Shown here in pieces: positions 40,528 to 54,100 of a DNA stretch of 64,000 nucleotides. Origin of the DNA: Chaetoceros tenuissimus (Eukaryota; Bacillariophyta; Thalassiosirophyceae; Chaetocerotales; Chaetocerotaceae); assembly GCA_021927905.1 (NCBI GenBank), contig BLLK01000069.1:2976001-3040000 (forward strand). Direction: 5' to 3'. The notes beneath the pieces were generated by a model that ran no database searches, was not told the DNA's origin, and was given only the letters and a program-made list of their open reading frames with translations. The stretch's first letter is position 1. Each line of letters starts with the position of its first letter. A program made the translations under genes and the position numbers.

Positions 40528-41437
40528 ATTTTCTCTTTTCCAAGTGTTGGATGATACCTTTACATTAAATGTAAACTTTATTTTTGCATTTCAATCATTT
40601 CACTTTTCTTCGTTTCACCTCCAGTGCTCGTTGCTGAATATCCCGGTTGATCTCATAGATTAATAGAAAGGAATTCGAGAAGCCTATGAAGTAATTTCAA
40701 ATGTAAAGATGTTTTAGTCCATGGGAACAAAACTATGGATGGTCTTTAGTCTTCCTTCATTCAATTCTTTTTCATGACTCCTGCACACTTTGATTTGATA
40801 AATACGTTATCCAATATTTAAAAATGACATTCAATGAACCTCCCATCCAACATTTTACAACAATAGAAAATTGTATCAACAAAACAGTAATAGAATTATA
40901 TGTATGAATTGCTAGTATCCAACTAATACGATGTAGTTAAGAAGTTCACAAATGATATCTTTTCAGGCTACGAATAGAAAACAATGGAATTAATTATCTT
41001 ATTACAGTTATTGTCAGAATCTCTTCAGTTCAGCAAAAGTGTATGTTGCAAGTGCAACCCAAGGGCTTGTCAAATACTATACAGTTGCGTGAGGTTTATA
41101 TCTTCAAGGTGTTGTTGAGTTCCAGCAGATGAGCAATACATAATAGTGAAAAAAGAGATGAGAAAGCGTTCGTAGTGACAAGCACGCCCAGAGGATCTCC
41201 TACTACTTCAACATGATTTTAAATTGGCTATTTACTGGTTTAAGCATAAATAGCTATGTTGTGTTGAATGTTGCCGTTTGAATTTCACCTGCACAATGAC
41301 CCGGCGTTTATTTGAGTAACAGATTATTACTCCTCGTTTTGTAATCATTCCTTTTTCAAGTGCACCCTTCTATATTGCATAAACAATATTTCATATTACT
41401 TCTAATCACAAGTTTCAACAGAATTCCAAAACTTCTG
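40528..41437. other. Intergenic between FCP copy 2 and the NTT-like gene
   Basis: This 910-bp AT-rich stretch holds the FCP 3' region and the carrier's promoter. I see no gene, transposon or strong repeat in it. Confidence 0.45.
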
Positions 41438-43534
41438 ATGCCGACTTCAGATTCGAGTGATTCTGACTCCAAAGCAGGATTATCCATGAGATCAATATCC
41501 ATGAACACATCTGATTCTTCCACTCCTGCAGAAGAAAATACTTTTATAAGAAATGAAAATTCACTAAATACCAGTTCACATTTTGAAGATGATAAGGAAG
41601 GACTGTTGCCTTCTTCCACACGGAAAAAGAGATATAGACATTCCTCGTCGCTACCATCAATTATACTACATAAAAGACTCATCACACTTAGGTCCACGTT
41701 ACTAGCTATATCGTTGACTCTAACACTGTTGGTATTTTGGCTGTTGGACAGTCTCAAAGACCCAGTATTTGCTACACTTGTAGATGGAAACTTAGAAAAG
41801 CATCAACCATTGGCAAAAATGTTTAGTGTTGCTGGTACATTATTCTTAGTCGTCATGATGGAAATAATATCCTATGAAAGCGAAAAAAGAAAAGCTATGG
41901 AATTAGAAAAGAAAAGAATGACAGATGATGAAGTTCAAAGTGGAGGTGGTCATTGGAATAAAATGAGCTTAGCTTCGTCTTTAGAACACCAAAATGACGA
42001 TGATTTTGAAGCAGATGAAGGTCAGATACCTATTGCAATTTTCAAAGTTGTCGGAGTTTCATACATAGTAGTATTCGGTGTACTTTCTTTTATATTGAGA
42101 AATCATCATGGTTTCTCGGATGGTGAACCTACACCTGCTACATCTTTATGGCATATCATGGGCTATTTGCAGTATATCTCCATTGAGTCATTTGGTAGTA
42201 TAGGTGTTGCTACATTTTGGTCATTCGCAAATTCAACTCTGAGTTTGAACGCCGCCAAGAGTTATTATGGATTTATCATTGCAATGGCACAATTAGGAGC
42301 TATTGGTGGCAGTACTTTAGCTACTTTGCCAGGTGTTTCAATACCCAACTTGTTTTTATTAGCATGCTGTGGAATCATGCTTCAAATATATGTAATGGAT
42401 ATCTACGCAAAGAAATTTCCTATTTCGATGAATGAAGACGATGATATATTAGCCACTCATAATGTCATTGACTCAGATTATGAAGCAAAACATGGAACTA
42501 GTCATTACAAAGGAAGAAATCAGAATGAACCACACCAAAGCACAAGCACCCCTGATAGTACTATGATCCTTCCGGGAATTCATCTCATATTGAAATACAA
42601 CTATTTGCTATTGATCTTGGGAGTTTCCTGTCTATATGAAGTGAGTCTCACGTGCTTAGACTACGAAATGAAATTGATTGGGCTTGATCGCTTCCGTTCT
42701 CCTCCTGCACTGATGGAAGATAATAGTACCATTGATACAACTATGAGCGAAGGTAAGAAATTTTACGGATACTCCTTGGAACTTGAGATTGCATTATACT
42801 TACTTATGAGTTGACTTTTAGAATCAGCAAAGGCTTTTTCATCCTTCATGGGAAGATATGGTCAGGTCACGAATCTTTTCAGTCTACTATTATCATACTA
42901 TGCGTTTCCTTATCTAATGGACAACTTCGGGTTAAAGCATACCCTACGTCTCTTTCCTACAATGCTTTTAGCAATCACTTTCATGGCATTTATAGCATTG
43001 CCGATGAATTTACCAGTGCTCTTTATTTCAATGTCACTTTTGAAGGCAATGACATATTCAATCAATGATCCTGCGAAGGAAATCTTGTACATACCCACAA
43101 GTAATACTGTCAAATTTAAAGCAAAATTCTGGATCGATGTTGTTGGAGCAAGGGTAGCAAAGGCTATTGGTAGTAGCATTAATACTTATGCTGGGTCAAT
43201 TGAGAGAATTGTAAAATATGGTTCTCTTCCCAGTGTTTTAACGGCTGTTGCCCTTTGGATTATTTGCTACAGAGTTGGAGTCCATTTCGAAGAATTACTC
43301 GAAACTGGTGAAATTATTGGTAGTGAAGAAGACAAGCACATGGTGAAAGATGCAAGTTTTAATTGTATCACAGAGGATCAAGAAGGGCTACAAGAAGCTG
43401 ACAAAGATGAAACTTCCATGAACATACCAATAAATGTCGAAAGCGAAGATCTTAGTGGTTGGGAGAGTAATGTTTCAATTGAGTTAGTAGGGGGAACTCG
43501 GCATCCGGAGCACAATCAGAGTGAGTTGAGTTGA
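41438..43534 (+). CDS. ADP/ATP translocase-like (NTT/TLC family) carrier (2 exons)
   Basis: Exons 41438-42752 and 42822-43534 join across a 69-nt GTAAGA...TTTTAG intron to give 675 aa. The ATG at 41438 is preferred; the frame is open further upstream but only from a GTG. After a ~100-residue Ser-rich soluble leader the family motif LLDSLKDPVFAT appears. Later come YISIESFGSIGVATFWSF, KSYYGFIIAMAQLGAIGG and SCLYEVSLTCLDYEMK, all typical of nucleotide transporters of plastids and of intracellular bacteria, with about eleven helices. The splice yields SEESAKAFSSFMGRYGQ. Such carriers exchange ATP, ADP or other nucleotides. No ASAFAP signal is seen, so plastid envelope is not assured; ER or plasma membrane are possible, as for some diatom NTTs. 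The acidic tail is soluble. Confidence 0.8.
42753..42821 (+). other. 69-nt intron in NTT-like gene
   Basis: Donor GTAAGA, acceptor GACTTTTAG; splits a Glu codon after one base. Confidence 0.8.
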
Positions 43535-43878
43535 TCTTGTATAAAGTAAAGAAGAGCTTCAGGAAATATTGTCACAAAGGTCATTTACCTTAAACGTAGA
43601 GCATTACTTTACCTAGCTAGCTGTTGGTAATAATAAACAAAGTAAATTGTGATTGGTTTCGTGTCCGTTATTGAAAAAACCGGCAGAAGCAAAGAATAGG
43701 ATGACGCATCCAGAAATAGCACGAATTTAGCTCCAGGTCCAATAACACATCACTTTTCTCATTCACAAATTCTGAATTCTCAAAAGAAAATACATCTTGA
43801 TGCAAAAAAGATTAAGAGAGCTTACGATTCGTAATAAACAGTGCATTTGCTCCCATTCAATAATCTCTTAAGTCTAAA
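43535..43878. other. Intergenic between NTT-like and bZIP genes
   Basis: This 344-bp spacer on the same strand presumably carries the bZIP promoter. Nothing further seen. Confidence 0.4.
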
Positions 43879-45121
43879 ATGGATACGAGAAAGAATCTAC
43901 CGGATCTTTCACTTTCGTCTGAAGCTTTGGAAGGATTACTTAGTTTCCGGAAAGCAAGTCAGTCTATATCAGCAGAGAAAAATGAAGCTTGTAGTTTTGT
44001 GCTAAATAAACCAACGACTAGAGCCATTCAAGTAAGTATAGTAGAGAATCAAAAATAGGGAAATGTGCGATACTCAGAGATTTCATCTTTTGCATCTCTT
44101 TCAATAGGGACATTTGGCTCCTGCCCTTAGAACAAATTTTCCAATTACATCTTCGATAATACCAAATCACAACACGTATGGATACGTGAATGCTGGAAAT
44201 CCATACATGCCAGCGCTCCAAGAACAATTGAATTTGATGACTTCTAAAGAGCATATGCAACAACTTATTCAAATCGATGTCCCTACAAGTGTACGAGTTC
44301 ATGAAATTGAGAAAGCTCTAGCATCAAAACCTCAAAGGGGTAAAAAAAGAGACAATTTAAATCAAGATGAGAGGAAAGAACTTACCCGAAGTCGCAACCG
44401 CCTACATGCAAAAACAACAAGGTAAGCTCAGAGAATGAAATGTATCTACAGAGATTGAAAATTTTCATATAGGTCTGCTAATATTTGTTCATTGACTAGA
44501 CTGAGGAAGAAGCAACGTCATGATGAACTCATTGACATAGAGAAGTCCTACAACAATCTCTTGAAGGAACAAGGATTGCTTGAGTCAAGGAAGAGTGCTA
44601 TATTAGAGTTTCAAATGTCATTCACATATTTCTTGAATGCATTTCGGCAATCTGAACAAACAAGTGATTCTGTATCAAACGAAAGAACTAGGAACAAAGC
44701 TATTGAAGGAAAGTATGAAAGTCTGTTTGGGAATGATGCGAGTATATCTATAACAAATGTTGGTGGTGTAAAAAATCACTGTGGTAGCCAAGGGTTACAA
44801 GCTTTTTTCAAAGACATTACAAAGCATCACAGAGATACTAAAGACAATGTTCTTGACTTGCATTATGACTTTATAATACTCGGTTCTACTGACAGTATCG
44901 GTGTTAGCAGCGATGGAAACGCTTATTGTTCTTATAGTATTGTAGGAAGAGCAAGTAAAGACAAAGTAGTTGCTGGAGTTTTACACTTGAAATTTTGTGA
45001 AAATTCTACTTCCATTGCAGAAATGAATCTGATCATAGTTGAAAATAATATCGCAAAATTGAAGAATAGTAGGGAAAGAATTCCAAGTGTGGTGTCACTT
45101 GAAAGACATGTAGATAAGTAG
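43879..45121 (+). CDS. bZIP transcription factor (3 exons)
   Basis: Exons 43879-44031, 44108-44421 and 44500-45121 join across 76-nt and 78-nt introns into 362 aa. The basic region RSRNRLHAKTTRLRKKQRH (from residue ~145) has the invariant N-x7-R (Asn148, Arg156), and the second intron splits the Arg156 codon. A short leucine zipper follows (about IEKSYNNLLKEQGLLESRK). A ~150-residue C-terminal domain containing YDFIILGSTDSIGVSSDG and VVAGVLHLKF looks like a folded regulatory domain that I do not recognise. bZIP factors dimerise and bind ACGT-core or TGACG sites; three TGACGTCA palindromes occur in this window, but no link is shown. The first exon alone (51 aa) is short and lies outside long frames. 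It converges on the giant IPT gene, only 35 bp apart. Confidence 0.8.
44032..44107 (+). other. 76-nt intron 1 of bZIP gene
   Basis: Donor GTAAGT after a CAA codon; acceptor TTTCAATAG; phase 0. Confidence 0.8.
44422..44499 (+). other. 78-nt intron 2 of bZIP gene
   Basis: Donor GTAAGC, acceptor TTGACTAG; lies within the DNA-binding basic region and splits an Arg codon after two bases. An earlier AG (ATATAG) would disrupt the basic region. Confidence 0.75.
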
Positions 45122-45156
45122 TGGGGTAATCATAAATAGCATTCATTAGACTGACA

Positions 45157-48100
45157 TTAAACTCTAGTTCTTGCTGTTCTAAGCCATTTCAAAAGCATGA
45201 GCTCGCTGTTTGGATTTAGAGATATTTTCTCCTTCTTCCAGCTGAATTCATCATATAAACTTTCATTGGAGTCATCATCCGAAACGTCAATTGCTTTGCC
45301 AAGGTTGGATCTTGCACCAGCCAACCAAGATTTCAACATGCGAACATCTGTCGAGGTTCGCTGTAACTCCACAGCGTCATATTTTGGTCTGACATCCTCT
45401 TCCTCGTTGGTTTTAGATAGACAATTTAAGCAAATCGTCTGATACTTCATAGTCTTAAACCAAAACTGTTTCCATAGAGCTATATCAACCTCTGCGTTGG
45501 AACCTGAATCCTTAAATCTTGCATCCATTTCTTCTAAACTCAAGAGAGTTTGTACTTTCAGTGATTTCTTACTCGAACATTTGAAGCAATGTGAACCCTT
45601 TCCTCGTTCTATCAGGTCGAGAACACTCTCTTTTAGTTTCAATCTTCTCTTGGCGGACGCGTGCCAATCTTTCAGGAGAGTATTTGCCTCGGGAGACATG
45701 GAAACAGTATCTACAAAGATGTTTGGTTCATCCTCACTTTCAGAGTCACTACTTATATCGCCGTTTAGACTCTGGATGACTCTCGCTACTTGGTTTGTCA
45801 AAAATGGCTTACTTCTGCGAACAGTTCTTGGAGTCAGAATGCTTGGTAGCTGTTCAATAAGCCATGATCTATTATAATTCAAGAATTTATGACGGAAAGA
45901 GTCACTCGATATTCTCTTATTCATTTCAAAAGCTTCATGGCTTGCTCCTTTGATGTTATCCCAATCGGGTAATTTTACAGCTCCAGTATCATTGATTCCA
46001 GCATGCCAGGCAGTATTTTCGTGACGAATTCTCCATATTCCAAGAAACAATGAAACCGAAATGAGAATCTTTTTTAGAATTGCTGTTGTCAGCACCAAAA
46101 CTCCAATTATTAATGGTGTCGCTGGATCACCAAACAAATTGTGTCGTGCCCTACTAATCATTTGGATTCCTAATACCAGATAAAGTATACCATTCACATG
46201 GATTGTCATCATCATGTAAAATTGGGAACTAAAACACATATGATCCATAGTTCGGACAGAATCGCTTATACATTCATCTAAAGAGTCTTCGAAACCTTTC
46301 CATTTCGTTTCTCGCTGGAGAAATCTATACCTTGTGTAAACGAGGTAATCATAGATTTTCCATCCATGGAATAGTTCGAGAGCACTTTGTAAAAATACAT
46401 CAGAAGCTATTTGGAAAGGTATAATCATCAAAGCAAAAAGTGCATAATACTCCATATCTTGCTCTTTTATTCCATATCTTTCAGGCATTTCCAAGTCGTC
46501 TCGAAAAAGCATCAACAGGCAAATCACAAATGGCACATACAATAGTGTCAAAGTCTCGGAACAATAACCACCAAAACTGCCAATGATTGGTTCTACTGTA
46601 CCTTCCATTTCTTGGGACTCGTGTTCATCGCCGTTAGTTTCTTTTATGTCCTCGAAGAGGCCATACTTGGCAAGCAGAGATTTAGATAGTTTCAAGCACA
46701 TTGAAAACTTAAATGCGATCCAATCCAAGACGCTGTCCTGATAAGGAGAAATGTAAAGTCTCTCTAAGATTAGGAATCCAAATCCAACAACATAAGATAG
46801 TAAAAAATCAACAAAGTCAACCGCTGAGAGAGTAACAATGACTTCTATGAGACTCATTGCGGTCATGATTGGTGTACTCAAAAGCAGTTCGTTCGTTTGT
46901 CTATCAACCGCCATTCCTAAAACTATATTCAGAATTTTCAGGAAAATGATGGCTTCCCAAATGTAGGTTCCAAAGCTCGACCAATAAGACCATTCAACTA
47001 TTATTACTAGCAATATCCCCATCAGTATGCTACAAAGAATGAGATTACTCCTTCTCCACTGAATTGAGTCCCAAATCAAAGTTTTCTTTGCGTCCTTGAA
47101 TCGTGATAGTTCTATCTCCTTTTCTCTCTTTGAATTCCTTCTTGGCACAAACATTTTGCTCCCTTCAAATAGAAGTATTATTGAAATGCCCAAAAGAGAC
47201 AGACCTAGTCTTCCTTTTTTCGTAGCCTCAAGAAGATGTGGATTAATTGATTTGTCCATGTAATGCAGCCTTGTTGTTTCAAAAATGGGAATAAAGTTCA
47301 TTGGAAATGTTCTATAATCCTGCACTATGAATACAGCAAATGCTGTGAGGAAAACAATAGGTATCAGGCCGATTGAGAATCCACTCAGTGCCTGTGGAAA
47401 TATAAGATGAAGTGTGGACCAGAACTTGAGCTTCGGTGGAATATCAATTCTTGTAGTTAGTCGAACAACTAACCAGTAGAACACAGATAGGGCGACCGTT
47501 GATAATCCAATCAGGGAGAAAAGAAGTATAAAAATTTCTTTCGTAAATGCAAACTTTACAATCAGCTCCTGATAATTCAATGGGTAGAATCGAAGATCCA
47601 TTTCGTATCTTGAAGTTTGAACATCTGTGTCGAAGTCATCAAGGAACAGATTGATTGCGACTAGTCTCTTTGCTTTCTTCGTCATTTGATAATACGAAAT
47701 ATCCAAAGTTAACTTTCGCGGAATGCAATTGGAACGACAATCTGATCTGTCTTCAACTCTATTGACTTTAACTGGAATAAAAGTATCAAACAAATCTATA
47801 GATTGAATGTACTTCTGACCTCCAGAGTCATCGACAGATGATTTTGTACTATTGCGGCCGGTATATTGAGCGTAGTTTATAGGATCACGAATAATCGAAA
47901 AAAGAGAAGTGCCTGATGGTGCTTCAAACCATCTTGGAGTGACGTCTTGAACATGTAGATCCTCCTCGTAATCACAATATAACTTTCGTTCACACCAATC
48001 AGCAAGTGGATAGAATTGTCCAATGTCTAAAGGTCCAATAGGCTTAATATCATCTGGGTGTGGTAGTGGACCATATCTCCGTCTCCACCAGTCGATAGGG

Positions 48101-51100
48101 TGTAATTTCTCAATACCAGGCAACTGGCAATCATCACTTGCGATTGCATGAGTGAGAGGAATATAGGAATCAAACTCTCTACAATTGGAAAAGAATGGAA
48201 GATACGGAAGCAGGAGACTTTGTAAATCATATTCATAGCTACCATCTGAAGTCTGAACAAAAAGTCCATGAAAAGTTTCTGCAAATGCATCTGTTGCTTC
48301 TTTTGCCTCATAAGTATTCGAAAATGGATTCTCCCAGAAACTAGACGATTCTAAAGACGAAGCTTGTCTATCTTTGATACTAGGGGAAGGATTGTCAACT
48401 GTGCTATTCATACTGACTAGCACTCTTCCTCTTTCGAAATCTTTCCACCTAGGAGGAAGATTCATCGGGGGGCTGATTACCTTTGAATTGTCGAGTCTAA
48501 CTCCAAAGAAATACTCCATTGGAATCTTTCGCTCTTCCCAACTAATGTAAGGGGATAATTTCCTAAAATTATTGTCAGCTTTATCCCTCCTTGGCCTTGT
48601 GCTAGTAATATTGACTGTATTTCTAAACAGATTAGTCAAAGGTAAATACATTCCATCCAAAATGTGCACTTCAATTTTGAAAATAACATCATCTAATGCA
48701 ATCATGGTCAAATTCAAGTGCTGATGTTTGTTAACATTGCTGCTGGTGAACCATGATGGAAGTCGTATTGGTTTAGAGCAAGGCATCATTTCAGTGAGTG
48801 AGTGAGTTTTGTCATCATCTGTACAGATAAATTCGTCACATCTTGATGGAGAAGCAAATAGGGAAAGAGTAAAATGCTCATTATATCTAAAATGAGCAGG
48901 AATTTTTGTCCAATCCAAAGTAATTTGCGCTTGGTTCATAAAAGGGAGTCTAATCCAATCGTTTTCTCTTGACATTATTCCTTCTTCTTTCCAAATCTTT
49001 TTCGAGCATTTTGATTGATGAATATTCAATAAAGCTTGGAGCAACATGCCTGAGTCTGCCTTTGTTTGAAAAGATGTGGGCTTTACGAATTTGATCTTCG
49101 CAGTTGTACTGGGAATAACGAAGTGCCTGAAATTATTCAATTTTGCAATAGAAGTATCAGCAGTGAATGGAATAAATATTTCATCTCCAGAAAATTTGGT
49201 ACCATCATTACTGGCGTCAAGAACAAAAGAAGCTGAGTAGCAAGGGTTAACATAGAAACCGTCAAAAGGATCATTCTCACATTGTTCCGACGAAATCTCT
49301 TCATCTGTGCATGGAATAAGAATTGAAAAGTGACGAACATGTCTATCATTTCGAAAGTAGGACCCAACGCAATTATCATCACTGTCATGATTACAAGATC
49401 CTTTGAAATAGACGTTTCCATCGTAATGAGCAATACAAGATGGATTCTGTTTTCCGTGTGCTTCAATTAACATTTCAACTTGGTCCAAGTCTGGCATTGT
49501 ACATTTGATTCTTGTTGTGCTTATAAATGTAGCAGCTGTTGTTACTGAAAACGATGCTTCAGTGTCATTGTTTATTCCCTCTGTTCCCATCACTCTGAAT
49601 CGGCACTTCAAAGAACTTGAACGATGAAAATTCCTACCAATCAGAGTTATGTCCTCTTGGATCCATGATGATATATTTCTACTAATTGCAATAGTTGGGC
49701 AAGTTCGGAATACTTCAACAGTTTCATTGCGCCATTTCAGTGTGGAAGGAGCCTCATACGGTACAATCTTTTTCAAGGCCATCACTTCAGACTTTCTTCC
49801 AGTTGATGTACTATCTGCTATTGATAAAAGCTTTTCGTCGTAGTAGAAATTATCTTCTCCTGGATTCAAATTATTTACTTGTGTCTTGTCGCAAATGTCG
49901 ACTTTTTGGATTGAGCAATTGAGGAGAAATCCCGAACCAGGTTTTGATGATGATTGTCTTGGGCACAAATTTTGCTTCGCAGATGAGATAGACGATCCGT
50001 CAGGGCAAAATTCTCCATTGAGGCAAATCTCTTGCTTTTTCAACTTCTCAGAAGTGCCTCGCTTACAATGATATCCTCGTTCACATAAGTTATTGAATTC
50101 ATCTAGAGGACTTGTCTCTAAGTCACAAAAGTGCCCACTGGCACATTTGTGATCATATTGATTGAATCCTTGAGTTCCCAGTGAACATATATAAGATCCA
50201 TCACATGTTGTTGTCTTGGTTAAGTTTTGAACGCCTTTTTTCACGGAGACTCGACCGGATAGAACAGGTAGACATTCCGATATATCACTTGCTCCTTTAT
50301 AAGGTAAATAAGTTGCTGGTGGACATGGCTTACAAGCTACCGAGTCTGCAGCACCTCTGTAGCTACCTTGATTGCAAATGCTTGGAATAGATGTACCGTA
50401 TTCTCTACAACTATATCCCGCTGGACAAGGAGAACACTCACTCGATCCAATATTTGGTGCATAGGTATTGGGAGGACACAAAATCGGGACGATTGCACCT
50501 TCCTCGGAATATGTTCCAACTGGATTTGGTTCAGGTTGCGAACTTCCAGGAGGACAGTAATGACCGGGGAAACATGGTGCTGTTGGGAATGATGAACCTT
50601 CTTCGCAATAATACCCTTCTAAACATGCTTGCGGTGAATACTTTCCTTGGTCATGGTTTGGATGCCAATCATTTGTGATATTATGTGCTACACCACCTAG
50701 ACAAAATGTGCCTGATGGACAAGGATAAGGCTTTGACAAGACTGTTGATTGATCGTCACTTGTTGATGTGCCAATATGACAAATGAATCCAGGAGTACAC
50801 GGTTTGTCAGGAATAGATAAACCTTTTGAATCACAGATATACCCTTCGGGACATAGAACAGGTGTTGTCATTGTACTGTTTGGGCAAATATGACCAACTT
50901 CACACAAATGGCATACTGCCATTCCTGTAGCATTTGCAAATGTACCCGGTAAACACGGCGTGGGTTTCACATTTGCTACACCAGGACAAAAGTGTCCTAT
51001 TGGGCATTCTACTGCTGTTCTGTCAGATGGACAAAAGAATCCAGATTTACATGGCCCACTCCCCTGAGGTGACCATGAACCACGTGGACAGAAATATCCA

Positions 51101-54100
51101 TCAAAACATGGTTGAGGAGTCGAGAAATCGCCAACTCTAGAGAATGGAGACGAAACGCCTTCCAAGCAGTAGAAACCAATACTGCATACAATAGGCTGCT
51201 CAGCTTGGACTACTTTTCCTGGGAAATGCTCAATCGTGAACATACCACTCTCAGGTAGGCTTCGATTATAAATTTCGAACTCGGACTCTCCTCTACGGAT
51301 TGTTGCAACACCTGTTTTTTTATCAACAATCCAATCAGAGCTGTGAAGCAGGGAACTTGACATTTTTGATTTCGTTCCTTCTAGACAATAGTGTCCCTTT
51401 GGACAAGAAGTAATTGGATTCACCAAACCAAGAGAATCGCAAACTTTGCCAGGAGTACAAATTTTTGGTTTTATGGTACCAAAGTCCGGGCAAAAGTAAC
51501 CAATTGGACAAAGAAAACATCGTGATAGACCTTCACGTGGAGCAAACGAACCAGGATCGCAAAGAGAGAAGTTACTCAAATGATGATTTGAAGCAAAGGT
51601 GCCGTTGGGAGCCATTAATAGATTTGTGGATGCAACTAGAATATCCGAAATCTCAACGTAGTCCATTAAATAGAATTGTTGTCCATTCGGTGATACTCGT
51701 ATTTGTAAAGTACCTTCGTAACGAAGCAAGGGAAGTAAGCAGGTAATAACTTTCGAATTGATAAAAATACCCTCTACCCTCATTCCATTCACTTCGCATT
51801 TGTACAAATTTGTTCGATGGAAGTTGTTACCAAAAATGAATAAATCAAGGTTCCTTGACATTTCTCTTCTCTTCAGAACTACCTTTAGAATTTGAGGATG
51901 TGGTAAAATGTTATATTCCACAGAATTAGATACATGAACATCATGGTCGCTGGATCCAGTTCCAATTCTAATGTTGATACTCCCGTGGAGGTATTTCGGA
52001 ATTCTACATTTTAGGGTAGCTTCATCTGATACTGATGCTCGAACCATCATACTTGAGAACAGGCAAAAATAACTTTGACCCTGAAGTTTCGTAGTCGTCA
52101 AAATAGAAATATCACTATCTTCGTCGACAGTGGAAAGCAAAGTGAATGATGGTGAAATCGATAAAATCTGTATTTCAGTGTAGGTAAAAGGTATGCTCGA
52201 TGGTGAAAAGTCTAATCCATTGGATGATACATGCACATCTACAGGGCCGAGTGAATTTGTGCTGGGAGATAAACATAGCAAAGAAGTAGAAGAGATGTAA
52301 AATGCGTCCACAATAGTATTCAATCCAAAGCGACAGGACAGTTGATCAGTTTCTTCGAAATATTGTCCTTGTACAATGATCCTTGTTCCACCTTTCAAGT
52401 TTCCATTACTTGGTTTTATAGAAGTCACGAGCAACTGTCTCCGATAGGAAAACAAGATGGAACTTTCTGACCTGGGGTTAGTTCCAAAACTGATACTCAA
52501 AGTAACAGCAACTTCCTTATAATACGGTGGAGAGACACATTGGATTGCAGTTGAACTTAAAAGAACTCCAGGGGACTCCTCGTTCCCAAAGTGACAAGTA
52601 ACAATCTGACTGGTTTGATTGTTCATTGCAAATCTACCATTCACGTTGACACTGGTGCCACCATCCATTGGACCAAATGACGGATAAATGGAAGAAATAG
52701 TTGTATCGAAATTGATTCTCAGTCTTTGGCTTGAGGTAGAATTTGCTGTGAAACTATTGACGACATGGACGTTGTGCAATCCTGGAGCAAGTACAGGTGT
52801 AAGACATTTTATCTCGGTTCTTGAAATGAAAATAGCTTCTTGTTTAATCCCATCGAATAAACAAAATAGTCCTGGTAAGTTGGAGAAGTTTGCACCCCGG
52901 ACAGTAATCCATTCTCTTCCGAAGGAGTTTGTAAATTGTGGTTCAATGGAAGAAAGAATTGGTCTAATAGGCATTTGGTCAAAAGACTCTGAATAATCAG
53001 GAAATTTGTACGAAAGAATGAAATTGGTTGGTACAAAGTCTCCTTGGAAACTAATGAATAGCCCAAGATTCCGTTGATATTGTATCAAATCAGAAGGGTG
53101 ATACAGCATGCGACAGACAACTTGGGTTTCATTTGCAGTTAGAACAGGGACTTCTCGTCCAAATATTCCAAGACGACAATATTGCGCTTTTTCCAAATTC
53201 TGTCCTTGGATAATGAGTTCATCTCTTCCATCGGCATGAAGGGTATTCAAATTGATTGCATCAAATATCGGCATATTTCTGAAAGAGTATGATATTGATC
53301 CAAATTGGTCAGTCAAAGCAGTAATCTTACTCATCGAAACTGACAAACTTGCATTGTATTCATGTCTCAGTTTAGGTGTTGTACAATGTAGTTCTTCTGT
53401 AGACACCCACAGCGTCCTAACAGCTGGGTATTTTCCAAACATACAAGATAAATGTAAACTTTTATAAAAGTTCTTGCCTCTGAAAACTACATTCTCACCA
53501 CCACTTATAAATCCATAAGAGGGTCGAACACTTGCTACAATAGGATTGGGACGGTAATGATACATAATTGTGGAAGTTGTTTTATCGTTGCCATCATTGA
53601 TACTAAAATCTACAGAAACTGGGCCACTCACTTGGATGGTCTTGGCAGGTGTAAGACATTGTACATTCCACAATTGTCCCAAAGTAGTTACGCCAAGTGC
53701 TGGAACTGAAACGTTTCCAAAATGACATTCCACTTGACGAGAAGATTCAATGTTGTATGTGGAGAGTATTGTTATCGAGGTCCTTGTGCCACCAGAAAGA
53801 GGGCCAGCTGTGGGAGTTATTGCAATTATTCGATTGTCACCAACATACTTGAAATATTTTTGGCTTGTTACATGGAAGTCAACCCCATTCAAAGTAAGTC
53901 CAACAGTGACATTCTCCCCTAGATTTTCTCGGCCATTCAAACTTGGTGTTTTACAAACAATTTCATTTTCATTCACATATTTAGCTGGAGAAGTGCCATC
54001 ACCAAACTTGCAACGAAGCGAGCCCGGATATTTTGTCTGAAATCCCGAACCAAATAACTTGACTTTTGTCCCACCCCAAAATGACCCTTCTATTGGGAAA

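Noticed and set aside
49137-49466. 109-codon frame inside the giant gene on the same strand
   Set aside because: Alternative-frame shadow of the long coding region; composition is low-complexity Met/Ile-rich.
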